This document shows positions 41,648 through 51,229 of a stretch of DNA of 64,000 nt, one piece after another. The stretch spans positions 1-64,000 of the forward strand of contig CAZOMV010000006.1 of the NCBI GenBank assembly GCA_964580995.1, read 5' to 3'. The DNA is from JAKJEP01 sp964580995 (GTDB taxonomy: Bacteria > Planctomycetota > Phycisphaerae > Sedimentisphaerales > SM23-30). Made by a program: the position numbers and the translations under genes. The first letter of the stretch is position 1. The number at the start of each line of letters is the position of its first letter. The notes beneath the pieces are model-generated. The model ran no database searches. It saw nothing but the letters and a program-made list of their open reading frames with translations, and was not told the origin of the DNA.

Positions 41648-42796
41648 TCAGCGGAGGCGGGAGAAGAGGAGGAGGGCGGCGGCCAGGGCGGCCAGGGCGG
41701 TTAATACGGCCAGGGTGATTTTCAGCCAACTGTAGGGCCGTTCGCCCTGGACCTCGCCGGTGCGGGCGTTGACCAGGAAGCGATAGACCCGGCTGCGGTA
41801 GCGATAGGCGCTGATCCAGACGGGCAGGAGGACGTGCTTGAAAGTGAGGTCTTCGAAGCGGGTATTGACCGAGTCGATACGCTGTTCGTCGCCACCGATA
41901 TCCTGCCTGACCAGAACGCGGATATAATCATCCATAATGGCGGTGGCCTGGGCGAATCCGGTTGCCAGGTCGATCTGGTAGCTTTCGGCGCGGAAGCCGG
42001 TGAGGTATTCGTTGGAATAGGGGATGAGGTTTTTGAGGTCCCAGGGTTCGAGTTTTTCGGTGTATTTTCGCGGCAGGCTGGCGCTGGCCAGGACCAGGAC
42101 GTCATCGAAGGCGTGGCGGACGGTGCCACTGACCGGGTTCCAGCGGGTTTTGCGGACGGGGCGGGTGTGGTGGACGGTACGGCCGTTGACACGGGTGGTG
42201 TAGGATTCTGTGACCCAGTAATAGGTGCCGCGCTGGCCCTGGTAGGAGCTGGTGGTGCGGCTGTCGTAGGTCCAATAGGGGACATACATACCGGAGCAGC
42301 GGTTTTCGCGGAGGGAGAGGCGTATGAGGTCGGAGGGGGCGAACCACCGTTTGGCGATCCACTGGCGGAAAAGGCCGGCGGCCTGTTTTTCTTCCACGCG
42401 GAAGGGGAGGAGGGATTTGGGTTTGAGGCGTTTGGCGGAGCGGGCGGAGGCGACGATGTTGGAGCCGCAGTAGGGGCAGGGCTGGGAGGTGATGTTGGCG
42501 GCGGTGGTGATTTCGGCGGCGCATTCAGGGCAGGTGACGGTCAGACATTCTTCCAGTTCTTCCTGATGGGACATCCGGGCCAGGTGTTCGCGCAGGTCCA
42601 GTTCCTGAACGGTTTCCTGGGATTTGGCAATGGTGTTTTCCTGACCGCAATAGGGGCAGTGCTGGGCGCCGGTGCCGGGCTTATAAACCAGTTTGGCCCC
42701 GCAGCGGGAGCAGGGGAAACGCGGCTGGGACTCATCCGGCGGCCTGCTTTCTTCGGTCATCTCCTCGTTGATACTCTCGTTATTTTCCAGCGGCAT
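41648..42796 (-). CDS. Zinc-ribbon membrane protein (YdjG-like)
   Basis: A 382-aa protein with two N-terminal zinc ribbons: CSRCG...CPYCG (about 29-52) and CPECA...CPYCG (about 90-115). A beta-rich middle follows (MYVPYWTYDSRTTSSYQG and YRVLVRQDIGG-type stretches), then one C-terminal membrane span (ITLAVLTALAALAAALLLF). This layout resembles TFIIB-type zinc-ribbon proteins such as B. subtilis YdjG, which sit next to SPFH proteins like YdjI. Here the SPFH gene is 30 nt upstream, consistent with one membrane-stress operon. Confidence 0.75.
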   Translation of the reverse strand: MPLENNESINEEMTEESRPPDESQPRFPCSRCGAKLVYKPGTGAQHCPYCGQENTIAKSQETVQELDLREHLARMSHQEELEECLTVTCPECAAEITTAANITSQPCPYCGSNIVASARSAKRLKPKSLLPFRVEEKQAAGLFRQWIAKRWFAPSDLIRLSLRENRCSGMYVPYWTYDSRTTSSYQGQRGTYYWVTESYTTRVNGRTVHHTRPVRKTRWNPVSGTVRHAFDDVLVLASASLPRKYTEKLEPWDLKNLIPYSNEYLTGFRAESYQIDLATGFAQATAIMDDYIRVLVRQDIGGDEQRIDSVNTRFEDLTFKHVLLPVWISAYRYRSRVYRFLVNARTGEVQGERPYSWLKITLAVLTALAALAAALLLFSRLR

Positions 42797-42825
42797 GTAC
42801 CTCCCTGCCTGTTACGCAATGGCTA

Positions 42826-43938
42826 TCAATTCCTGGGGCTGGTATCCGGCAGCGGCGGGGGGGCGGAGCCGAAGAGGCTGGCCAGCTCCACGACTTGGCC
42901 GGCGGGGCGCCACTGGGGCATCCCGGTTTTCCAGACGAGGGTTTCGGGGGTAAGCTGTCCGCTTTGGGCGTGGCTTTTCAGGGTTTCCATGTCCAGCGGG
43001 CCGGTTTGCTGGTTGTTGACGGCGATAAAATAGAGTTTGGTTTGCGGCAGGGGGGGCGGCGTGTTGGGGGAAGACGGCTGGCCGTTGTGCATCGACTGGG
43101 CCATCTGATTGCCCATGGCAAATCCCATACCCATGCCCATGCCGCCGGCTGCCAGGCCGCCGGGATTTTTGGCGGCGTCTTCCAGGGCGTTGGCGGACTG
43201 GAACTGGGTGTATTGGCTGAGATTGCCGATCACACCCATGCTGGTGCGTTTGTCGAGGGTCTTCTCGACCTCTTCGGGCAGGGAGATGTTCTCGACGAGC
43301 ATCTTGCAGACTTCCAGGCCGTAGGAGCCGAAATCATCGTGAATCCGTTTGGTGATGAAGGCACCCAGCTCATCATAATTGGCGGCCAGGTCGAGGATGG
43401 GGATTTTGCTCTCGCCGATGAGATCGGCGAAGCGGGAGACGATGAGGTTTCGCAACTGGTCGGTGATTTCCTCGGTGGTGAACTGGCCGTCGGTGCCGAC
43501 GATCTGGCGGATGAAGGCGGCCGGGTCGGTGACGCGGATTTCGTAGGTGCCGAAGGCCCGCAGGCGGATGGGGCCGAACTCCGGGTCCCGCAGGGTGATC
43601 TGGTGCTTGGTCCCCCATTTGAGGTCGGTGAAGCGGCGGGTGCTGACGAAATAGACCTCCGCCTTGAAGGGGCTGTGGAAGCCGTACTTCCAGCCCATGA
43701 GGGTGGAGAGGATGGGCAGGTTTTCGGTGTCCAGGGTGTAGCTGCCCGGGGTGAAGATGTCAGCCAACTGGCCCAGATTGACAAAGGCCGCCGCCTAGCC
43801 TTCGCGGACGATCAGTTTGGCGCCCATCTTGATTTCGTTGTCATAGCGGGGGAAGCGATACACCATGGTATCGCTGGTGGGGTCCAGCCATTCGATGATA
43901 TCGATGAACTCGCCGCGTAATTTGTCGAATAAGCCCAT
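42826..43938 (-). pseudogene. SPFH/Band-7 protein with GYF_2 domain, interrupted by one in-frame TAG
   Basis: The gene starts at ATG 43938 with GGAGG 8 nt upstream and reads MGLFDKLRGEFIDIIEWL. After codon 47 (VREG) there is a TAG at 43795-43797, and the same frame then continues as AAAFVNLGQLADIF. Relatives have VRPGQAAVFVN there, so a CAG (Gln) to TAG change fits exactly. Downstream the SPFH domain (about 60-270), a Gly/Met-rich linker and a C-terminal GYF_2/DUF4339 domain (TGPLDMETLKSHAQSGQLT) are intact. Full length would be 370 aa. It is either a very recent pseudogene, a sequencing error or read through. Restart at TTG 43767 would lose the conserved N-terminus. Confidence 0.85.
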
Positions 43939-44354
43939 AGCCTATACCTCCATCACATTATTATTTACGGTTCTGCCGATTACTGTCGTATCCTACAGCC
44001 AATTATTACAACTATTTTTGCTATTATATCAAATTGACACCATATTTGAAGCATGTTTTTCCACTTTAGCGGCAAGTTTTCAAAGGCTTGTAAATCAGAA
44101 AATGGGCCGAAAACGCCGGGTTTCTATTTCAAAATTTAAAAATAGCCAAAAACAGCCTATTTTTAAATTTACAGAGGGAAAAGATCGATAGTAAGATGAG
44201 TATTAAAATTCTTCGTATGGTTGGTTAAGAAAAAGACTTGTTACGAAATCGGGTATATGATGGATAAATCAATTCATAAGTCGGCTATAAGCGGTGCCGC
44301 CGAATATCGATATGTAATGGGCTAAAATCTGGTCATCCTGTTAGGAGTTCCAAA
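43939..44354. other. Divergent intergenic region with AT-rich hairpin
   Basis: Apart from the hairpin at 44132-44170 and a TTAGGAG ribosome site at its right end, nothing was recognised. A weak resemblance to the dispersed repeat at 44291 was not accepted. Confidence 0.5.
44132..44170. terminator. Perfect 14-bp AT-rich inverted repeat
   Basis: AAATTTAAAAATAG (44132-44145) pairs with its exact complement at 44157-44170 across an 11-nt loop. It looks like a bidirectional terminator, but it lies between two divergent genes where none is needed. Confidence 0.5.
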
Positions 44355-45416
44355 ATGGGAAAAAAGCTGAGACCAATTTTTATCCTTGTTACAGTTATGA
44401 GCGTGATTGCAAACAAAAATGCCGATGCCGAGATTCTTTACGAGGTTATCAATCTGGGAACGGATTGGTTTATGGGGGAATATTATAATGTCCAGGCTTT
44501 ATCCATAAACAATAATGGGCAAATCGCTGGCGGAACGCAAGCTGTAGGAGGGGGCAGCGGTTTTGCCATATTATTTGATTCTTCTGGAAATACCAACAAT
44601 ATGAAACTAGCACCAAAAGGAAGCAGTGCTAAATCGATTAATGATTACGGACAAATTATTGGGTATAGCAAGAATAGTACCGGTATTGAAAATGCCACCC
44701 TATTTGATTCGACGGGAAATGGGAATCACATCTATCTTGGGGCGGGCCGGGCTTATTCGAACAATAATCTTGGGCAAATCGTAGGGGTATCTGTAAGCGG
44801 CGCCACGCTTTTTGATCCTACCGGCAACGGCAATAATGTCAGTTTGGGTAACGGTACTCCTTATGCGATTAGCAATAACGGCCATATTGTCGGAACCGTT
44901 AATAAAAAAGCGGCTCTTTTCGATATCAGCGGAAATGGCAATACCATCCTCCTGGAAGCGAGCTATACGAGTGATGCTTATTCAGTCAACGATAGCGGGC
45001 AGATTGTCGGATATTCTAATGGATATGCCACAGTCTTTGATCCTTCCGGCAATGGCAATAATATTACCCTCGAGTCTGGGTACTACAGCGCTGCCTACTC
45101 GATTAATAACCTGGGGCAAATTGTCGGAGTGAGCGCGAGTAATCCGGGACCGGCGACCTTTTGCGCCACGCTTTTTGATCCTACCGGCAATGGCAATAAT
45201 ATCGATCTCAATACGGTTATCGATCCATCATCGGGCTGGTATTTTTATCGAGCACTGGACATAAATGACCTTGGCTGGATAGTTGGTATTGGCTATTCTC
45301 CCAGTGGTTTGGGGCTTGAAGAAGGATTTCTTTTAAAACCGATCCCCGAACCTGCCAGTATCCTTTTCCTTGGTATGGGTATTGCAAGTATTATGGGTAA
45401 AAGGAGATCGACTTGA
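44355..45416 (+). CDS. PEP-CTERM surface protein with HAF-like repeats
   Basis: A 353-aa exported protein. After a short signal region come about seven repeats alternating INNxGQIVGxS and ATLFDPTGNGNN, as in HAF-repeat proteins. The C-terminus reads PIPEPASILFLG, a hydrophobic stretch and KRRST, a textbook PEP-CTERM tail: Pro-Glu-Pro, membrane span, basic end. Exosortases cut at this motif and anchor the protein. The exosortase-like protein at 21.3-22.3 kb lacks the Cys, so a canonical enzyme should be elsewhere in the genome. Confidence 0.85.
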   Translation: MGKKLRPIFILVTVMSVIANKNADAEILYEVINLGTDWFMGEYYNVQALSINNNGQIAGGTQAVGGGSGFAILFDSSGNTNNMKLAPKGSSAKSINDYGQIIGYSKNSTGIENATLFDSTGNGNHIYLGAGRAYSNNNLGQIVGVSVSGATLFDPTGNGNNVSLGNGTPYAISNNGHIVGTVNKKAALFDISGNGNTILLEASYTSDAYSVNDSGQIVGYSNGYATVFDPSGNGNNITLESGYYSAAYSINNLGQIVGVSASNPGPATFCATLFDPTGNGNNIDLNTVIDPSSGWYFYRALDINDLGWIVGIGYSPSGLGLEEGFLLKPIPEPASILFLGMGIASIMGKRRST

Positions 45417-45478
45417 AAAAATTTTAACAGGTCGATTTTGAACAAAAGACTATCAGATAATCTTTACAATATAAAGCT

Positions 45479-47623
45479 TTATTTAATTTGCAGATCCTGG
45501 GCCAGGTTTTCAATCATCTGGTTGAGGTTTTGCTGTTTTTCCTGCGACTGTTTTTGCAGTTCGGGGATGCTGCCGGGGCCTTTGGTGATTTCTTCGAGGC
45601 GGGATTCCTGTTTGGTAAGCTGCTCGATATATTTGCCGCGGAGTTTCTTCTCATCTTCGGTGTTGCCCAGGCTCTTGAGGTTTTCGCGCAGGCGCTGCTG
45701 GTCGGCGAAGAGGCCTTCGCGTTCCTGCTGAAGCTGCTGGATGGATTGTTCCAGATGAGCGATTTCGGCTTTGACGACTATAATCTGATCCAGTTGCTGG
45801 CGGGTCTGGTCGCTGATGTATTTATCCCGCACAAAAACTTCAATCAAATCGGGCGTGACATTGGTCACAGCCAGGCTTTCCCAATTATCCCGCATTTCCT
45901 GAACCTCAAATTCCGTCAATTCGCCGGCGGCAGCGGAAACCTCAAAACGGAGGAAGTTATCCGTTTTTTCGATCGGCTCGACCTTGCTCAGCAGCTTCCA
46001 GTCGGCATGGGCGGGGTGCTCGATCACGACGGTTTTGTTTTTGTCGTTTTTATTGTCCAGGTTATAGACTTTGGTTTCGATGATGGCCCGGTGCATCTGC
46101 ATGGTCCCGCGATTGATGATGACGCGGTCCACCCGCTCGCTCTTGCTGCCGAGTTTGGTATTGACGTGCATTCCCAGATCGACGGCGTAGGTGATGTAGC
46201 GCTGCTCGTCGGGCTTGACCGTCTGGATCATGGCCTCGCCGACATAGCTGTCGCCCTGCATGACGGTGAGAGGGCCGCCTTCCAGGGTCAGGCCGGTGGT
46301 GTTTTTGAGGCGGACGGCAGCCAGGGGATTTTTGGTGCGGGTGGCCTCGTTGTAGAGGTCCACACCCTGCCCTTCCAGGTCTCGTGCCACAATGGGCAGC
46401 AGGGCGGAACGGTTCCGCTCGACGGTAACGGGGTGGTCGATCTTATACTCGAACAAATCGCCCACCTCGCGGGTAACGGTTTCGGCCTCCAAATCCCGCA
46501 TCCGCTCTTCCAGATTTATCTCAGAACTATAACCATCTATACTCCCCCCTCCTCCTCTCCCCGCATAGCTTTCGATTGCGGGTGTTTCCGCCGGTGCCGG
46601 GGGGGCCATATCCGCCATCTCCAAAGACTTCATTGCTCTGGCCAGTTTGGCTCTGGCCGGTTTTTGGGCAGGTTCACCCGCCATCCGGCCGGCTTCGGGT
46701 ACGCTGGGAGCCAGGGCCATTTCCTCTTCCACCTCGACATGGGGCCGCATTTTGAAGATGGGATCGTAGAGATTCTGGACAAAGGAGATGGGCAGGCCGC
46801 TGACCAGGGAAAGCTGGACATTGCTCCAGTCTTCCTCGCTGATGTTGTCCACAATGGCCCAGCCCTGCAAAAAGGGTTTGGCGTCCTTTTCCTGGGAGTC
46901 CGGCAGGAGGATCCGATAAGTGGCTTTCCAGACCGGCATCTCGGTCACATAACTAACGACCAGTTCCTTCTGCTGGTTACCGGAGGTACTGATACTGAGG
47001 ATTTTTTCGTCCCGCCGGTGCTGCTGGAATAAGATCTGCATATACCGCTGGATATCCTCCTCCAGCCGCTGGTCCAGAAACCGGACGGATACGATTTCAT
47101 CGGTGCGGAAGCTGCGGAGCTGGCCGGTGGTATCAAAGATGCTCAGGTAGAAGGCAGGGATTTCCAGTTCTCCCTCTCTGCTGATTCGCTGTTCGATTCC
47201 CCCAACCATTCCTTGAATCTGTTCCGAACCAACGGTTAGTTCGATCTGACAGCCTTGTAATTGGCCTAAGATTTGAGGCAGTCCCACGGGGCCGCGCAGA
47301 TCGAAGGTATAATCGCCCAAAAGCTGCTCAAAGGTCTTGGTGCTGTCATAGACGATGCCGGTGATGGGGGATCCGCTTAAGTCGATTACGGTCAGGCTTT
47401 TAAGCAGGTCGTTCATCTGTTCTTTTTTGAAATGGATCTCGACGTTTTCCCCGCCGGTCACGGTTCCCTGCCGTTCAAAGTACCCCACCCCGTGCTTGTA
47501 CAAAATGACCTTGCGAATGGGCAGTGCCCCATTCTTGCCGGTTTGGGACGCCTGAGCGACCAGGGCGAAAACCATCGTACCTGCCAACATGCCTGCCAAA
47601 ACGAGCCGATTCTGCGTTTTCAT
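45479..47623 (-). CDS. Exported DUF4139-domain protein
   Basis: The ATG at 47623 has AAAGGA about 7 nt upstream. The 714-aa protein has a signal peptide (MKTQNRLVLAGMLAGTMVFALVAQA), an N-terminal beta domain (IRKVILYKHGVGYFERQG), and DUF4139 signatures LVVSYVTEMPVWKATYRILLP and DNISEEDWSNVQLSLVSG. A Pro/Ala-rich linker with a short Gly run lies near residue 350, and the C-terminal ~120 residues are a charged coiled coil rich in Gln and Glu. Function is unknown; related proteins are predicted cell-envelope proteins. Confidence 0.75.
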   Translation of the reverse strand: MKTQNRLVLAGMLAGTMVFALVAQASQTGKNGALPIRKVILYKHGVGYFERQGTVTGGENVEIHFKKEQMNDLLKSLTVIDLSGSPITGIVYDSTKTFEQLLGDYTFDLRGPVGLPQILGQLQGCQIELTVGSEQIQGMVGGIEQRISREGELEIPAFYLSIFDTTGQLRSFRTDEIVSVRFLDQRLEEDIQRYMQILFQQHRRDEKILSISTSGNQQKELVVSYVTEMPVWKATYRILLPDSQEKDAKPFLQGWAIVDNISEEDWSNVQLSLVSGLPISFVQNLYDPIFKMRPHVEVEEEMALAPSVPEAGRMAGEPAQKPARAKLARAMKSLEMADMAPPAPAETPAIESYAGRGGGGSIDGYSSEINLEERMRDLEAETVTREVGDLFEYKIDHPVTVERNRSALLPIVARDLEGQGVDLYNEATRTKNPLAAVRLKNTTGLTLEGGPLTVMQGDSYVGEAMIQTVKPDEQRYITYAVDLGMHVNTKLGSKSERVDRVIINRGTMQMHRAIIETKVYNLDNKNDKNKTVVIEHPAHADWKLLSKVEPIEKTDNFLRFEVSAAAGELTEFEVQEMRDNWESLAVTNVTPDLIEVFVRDKYISDQTRQQLDQIIVVKAEIAHLEQSIQQLQQEREGLFADQQRLRENLKSLGNTEDEKKLRGKYIEQLTKQESRLEEITKGPGSIPELQKQSQEKQQNLNQMIENLAQDLQIK

Positions 47624-48009
47624 TGCTTCAATCCTTTCCATATAGTTCGATAGTAAACCGGTTGTTATTCGGACTTATTGTAATTAAAATCGACTGCCCG
47701 GGTTGAAAAAAGTTCCCTGAAAACCAGGATTTTACAAAACTTTTACCCCATGTGCCGGTTTATAACCCAAAAAGGCATCTACAATAATAGCAAATACCAT
47801 CCAAATCGGACCTCCAACCCTGCCTGTGAATTTTATCTGCCTCAATTATAGGCGATATCTGATCAAGTCAAGCCCAATTTTGACCGATCTGCTTAAAGGT
47901 CGAAATAGAATAGTTGAAATTGATAGAGCATAGAACATAAGACATCTAATGAACTGTCCGCAAAACTGGTCTAGTAATCGACAATTAATAGGTTAAGGAG
48001 TGTCATGGT
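47624..48009. other. Intergenic region before cheX
   Basis: A 386-nt AT-rich stretch between divergent genes. No convincing promoter, repeat or short gene was seen. Confidence 0.5.
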
Positions 48010-48504
48010 ATGACAAGCAATGTTGTAGGAAGTATCAACCCGGCTTTGATCAAGGCTTTTGTCAAGTCAACCAAGAATGTTTTCAGCACGATGGCTGGTG
48101 TTGACATAGAACTGGGAAAACCCACGGTCAAAAACGACCCCACCCCCAGCTATGATGTCTCCGGAATCATAGGCTTTTCCGGGGATATCGCCGGGTCTGT
48201 GGTCGTCAGTTTCTGTACGGAAACAGCCGTTACGCTGGTGGAAGCGTTTTGCGGCGATAAACTCAGTGCCGATTCCGATGACTTTGCCGATGCGATCGGC
48301 GAACTGTGCAACATGATCGCCGGCAACGCCAAAAAAGAATTCGGGCTGACCGCCAATATCAGTATTCCGACAGTCATTATCGGGCATAATCACACAGTGG
48401 CCCGATTGCGGGATGTTCCCTGTATTACCATTCCCTGTTCGTGCAGCGCGGGAAATTTCGCCGTGGAAATCAATATCAAACAACTAGTCTGCGTAGGGGT
48501 CTGA
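48010..48504 (+). CDS. cheX: CheX-like CheY-P phosphatase
   Basis: A 164-aa protein with the CheC/CheX/FliY phosphatase fold. The catalytic helix reads DFADAIGELCNMIAGNAKK, containing the Glu and Asn that act on phospho-CheY. CheX dimers dephosphorylate the response regulator, and a CheY gene follows directly. AAGGAG lies 9 nt before the ATG; a second ATG at 48005 makes only a two-codon frame whose stop overlaps this start. Confidence 0.88.
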   Translation: MTSNVVGSINPALIKAFVKSTKNVFSTMAGVDIELGKPTVKNDPTPSYDVSGIIGFSGDIAGSVVVSFCTETAVTLVEAFCGDKLSADSDDFADAIGELCNMIAGNAKKEFGLTANISIPTVIIGHNHTVARLRDVPCITIPCSCSAGNFAVEINIKQLVCVGV

Positions 48505-48515
48505 GGAGCCAATGA

Positions 48516-48896
48516 ATGAAAATCTTGCTGGTAGATGATTCTAGAACCATGCGGAATATCTGGAAAAAAGTGATAACAACTATCAACAACTCCGAGGCGG
48601 TCGAAGCTGGGGACGGTCTGGAAGCGTTGAAAGCCATCCAGGACAACGGCCGATTTGATTTGATGCTGGTGGACTGGAACATGCCCAATATGGATGGATT
48701 GACCATGGTGAAAAAAGTCCGTGAGACCAATAAAACCACACCGATTATTATGGTTACCACCGAGGCGGAAAAACCCCGAATCATCGAAGCGATCAAGGCC
48801 GGTGTCAATAATTATGTCGTCAAACCTTTTACCCCGGATACGCTGCTCGGGAAAATTGACGAAACCATGAAAAAAGTTGCCCAGCCAACTGGATAA
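48516..48896 (+). CDS. cheY: CheY-like single-domain response regulator
   Basis: A 126-aa receiver domain with no output domain. The acidic pocket is Asp7-Asp8 in LLVDDS, the phosphorylated Asp53 is in LVDWNMP, a Thr follows in MVTTEAEK, and the conserved Lys is in VVKPF. It starts 11 nt after cheX with GAGGAG in front. The CheX phosphatase next to it probably resets its signal. Confidence 0.93.
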   Translation: MKILLVDDSRTMRNIWKKVITTINNSEAVEAGDGLEALKAIQDNGRFDLMLVDWNMPNMDGLTMVKKVRETNKTTPIIMVTTEAEKPRIIEAIKAGVNNYVVKPFTPDTLLGKIDETMKKVAQPTG

Positions 48897-48950
48897 ATGA
48901 CGGACAAACGATTAATCCTATCGGCGGGGAAAAAATAAAGGATTTAAGCC

Positions 48951-50444
48951 ATGCCGATAACATCCAATAAAATTTTTAAAGTGGATATCAGCGAAGACAA
49001 GCTCACTGCGCTTTTGTCGCTCAACACCGGGGTTTCCGCTCAGTCCGTCGCCACGGCGGATATCATCGGGCAGGTAACCGAACTAAAAATTATATTGAAT
49101 AATGAAGGCAAAGCCCGGATTGCCGAGTTTACGCAGGCCCTGGCGGAAAATGTCATTCCCGAACCAGTCGTTGTCGCACGCGGCACGGCCCCGGAAAATG
49201 ATAAGAACGGGTTTATCAAAAAACTCTACGAGAAAAAAGAAGAGACTTCCGAGCAGGATACCGTGAAGACCAAAAGTTTTTACGATCAGTCCCAAATCAT
49301 TACGGTTGAAAAAAATCAGGAAATTCTGAGGGTGGTTCCGCCCGTTGCCGGCAAGGATGGCAAGGATGTCTTTGGCCAGAAGATTCCCCGCAAACTCGGA
49401 CGGGAGGCACAAATCAGCCTGGGGGTCAATGTCGAGCAAAGAGGGGACCTGATCATCGCCGCCTGCGCCGGCAAACTCGATTACACCAACAATAAAGTGG
49501 CGATATTTCCCAAGCTGGAGATTCCCGGGAATGTGGATTTTGCGGTGGGGAATGTGGATTTCAGCGGGGAGGTTCTGATCTATAAAAACGTGCTGGATCT
49601 GTTCAAGGTGAAAAGTTCCTCCAACATAACGGTGCAGGGTCTGGCGGAAGCGGCTGAAATTACCGCCGGGCAGGACCTGATTGTTCAGGGCGGCATAGCG
49701 GGGAAAGAAAAGGGGGTGTTCTCAGCCGGAGGAAACCTGAAAACCAAGTACATAACCAACGCCAAAGTAAGGACCGGCGGCAATATCGAGGCTCGAACCG
49801 AAATAGTCAATTGCGAGTTGACCTGCGGCGGAACCGTCATTGTCGAGAACGGGCCGCTGGTTGGCGGGAGTGTCATTGCCAAAGGGGGGGTGAATGTGAA
49901 ACAGCTCGGTTCCGAAGGGGGTGTGAAAACCCTCCTGGATGTCGGCTTCGATGCCGCCTTAAAGCAGTTGTGTATGGAGACGGCCCCTGAAATCACCCTG
50001 CGGCGCCGCAAGGCGGAAAAAGTCCGGCAAGCCGTCACGCCTTTATTGCAAAATATGCGATTTCTCAACCCCGAACAAAAAGAAAAAGCGACGGAACTGC
50101 TCTATCAGGTGGAAGAACTGGAAGACAGCGTACAGGAAATGATCCAGCAATTACGAAAGAAATATGAGGAAACGCTCCAATCGGCAGTGCAGGAAGTCCA
50201 GATTGCCGGTACTATTTACAATGGGGTTACGATCCGGTTCCCCCGGGTCCAGACGACGATCACCGAGCCCCTGGCCGGCCCGTTAAAAATCGTTCCGCGT
50301 GAAATCCACGGGCTTTGGAGAGTGATGGCTATCGATTCCAGATCCAGTACCGAACACGAACTGAAATCGGGCGCCAATGTCGATCCGTTCTGGGAAACTC
50401 TCCATCAAATCCTCTTTGCGGATAATTCCGGCAAGAAACAGTAG
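48951..50444 (+). CDS. FapA/DUF342-family protein
   Basis: A 497-aa protein of the FapA (flagellar assembly protein A, DUF342) family. The sequence VVPPVAGKDGKDVFGQKIP and the repeated beta-helix-like stretch (VEIPGNVDFAVGNVDFSGEV type, then ITAGQDLIVQGGIAGKEKG and IYNGVTIRF) match. Near residues 360-425 is a coiled coil (KAEKVRQAVTPLLQNMRF to LRKKYEETLQ). In Vibrio FapA helps polar flagellar assembly. Here it follows cheX-cheY, so a motility or surface-sensing role is likely but not shown. Confidence 0.8.
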   Translation: MPITSNKIFKVDISEDKLTALLSLNTGVSAQSVATADIIGQVTELKIILNNEGKARIAEFTQALAENVIPEPVVVARGTAPENDKNGFIKKLYEKKEETSEQDTVKTKSFYDQSQIITVEKNQEILRVVPPVAGKDGKDVFGQKIPRKLGREAQISLGVNVEQRGDLIIAACAGKLDYTNNKVAIFPKLEIPGNVDFAVGNVDFSGEVLIYKNVLDLFKVKSSSNITVQGLAEAAEITAGQDLIVQGGIAGKEKGVFSAGGNLKTKYITNAKVRTGGNIEARTEIVNCELTCGGTVIVENGPLVGGSVIAKGGVNVKQLGSEGGVKTLLDVGFDAALKQLCMETAPEITLRRRKAEKVRQAVTPLLQNMRFLNPEQKEKATELLYQVEELEDSVQEMIQQLRKKYEETLQSAVQEVQIAGTIYNGVTIRFPRVQTTITEPLAGPLKIVPREIHGLWRVMAIDSRSSTEHELKSGANVDPFWETLHQILFADNSGKKQ

Positions 50445-50460
50445 GTCAGCACCCGCCCCA

Positions 50461-50697
50461 TTACTGTTTTAACAAAGCCTTGATATCCGCCTCGGTGATC
50501 TGGCAGGATTTCTTGTCGAGCCGTTCGCTCAACCAGCTCATCACCCCGGGTGTGTAGGGAGCTTTACCCGCCTTGATCAGGGCAAGCATCTGTTTTTCAC
50601 GCCGGCTTTGCTCCATCGCTTTTTTCAAGGAATTCTTCTGTCTGGTTACTTTGGCTACTGCCAAACGCTTATCCAATCGATCACGTCTTTGACCCAT
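50461..50697 (-). CDS. Small basic protein of unknown function
   Basis: A 78-aa protein, rich in Lys and Arg over its first 40 residues (MGQRRDRLDKRLAVAKVTRQ), with a C-terminal segment (GVMSWLSERLDKKSCQI) that could be helical. A GGAG site precedes the ATG. It is convergent with the FapA gene, 16 nt away. No family was recognised. Confidence 0.55.
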   Translation of the reverse strand: MGQRRDRLDKRLAVAKVTRQKNSLKKAMEQSRREKQMLALIKAGKAPYTPGVMSWLSERLDKKSCQITEADIKALLKQ

Positions 50698-50843
50698 TTT
50701 ATTATAAATCTCCGTTATTTCTAGGGTTACAGCATATCATCGCATTGTAAAGACCCGTATTATACCAATATTTTTCTGGGGATCAAACTTATTTTAACCG
50801 GTATGACACTTTTACGTTTTGGCTTTTGTTTCATCAATTTTAC

Positions 50844-50872
50844 TTGAAATTTTCCGATCCACGTCCTATAAT
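50844..50872 (+). promoter_or_regulatory. Sigma-70-type promoter
   Basis: TTGAAA (50844-50849) and a perfect TATAAT (50867-50872) are separated by 17 nt. The next gene starts about 350 nt downstream, implying a long leader. Confidence 0.55.
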
Positions 50873-51135
50873 AACTACACTCATTTAACCAGTATTATGG
50901 ATAAAGTCGATTTGACGAGCATCTCTTTCATTGTTGCTGAAGTTTTGCCATTGTGTAAACCATATTTCATGAATTGAATACTGTCCGGCACGAAAAGGCT
51001 ATGTGATAAATGGTTTGGTATGGTTGTAATGAACCGTTAACTCAGTGATGACATCACATGCGTATGTTATGGTGTCAATACAAACATTTCTACTGAAATC
51101 CAGGCTGACAGAACGGATTACCCCCAGATAATAGT

Positions 51136-51156
51136 AAAGGAGGTGCGATGGCATAA
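51136..51156 (+). promoter_or_regulatory. Strong ribosome site with two-codon ORF in a leader
   Basis: AAAGGAGG is followed 4 nt later by ATG GCA TAA (51148-51156), 82 nt before the true start. It parallels the site at 38783-38801. Confidence 0.5.
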
Positions 51157-51229
51157 ACAAAATAAAGCAGCATGTGTAGAACGTTGGAATGGAGTGTGAA
51201 AAGGTAATACCTAAGTAAGGAGAAAGAAC

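Larger units (their letters stand above)
50698..51229. other. Long leader of the next surface-protein gene
   Basis: A 532-nt region with a good promoter at 50844-50872, about 350 nt of possible untranslated leader, and a strong ribosome site with a two-codon ORF at 51136-51156. Confidence 0.5.

Noticed and set aside
43795..43797. TAG read as an amino acid in this organism
   Set aside because: Several confident genes here end in TAG, so general reassignment does not fit.
44281..44310. Sixth copy of the dispersed repeat
   Set aside because: Only a loose match (CGGTGCCGCC and ATCGATAT) with no further element structure.
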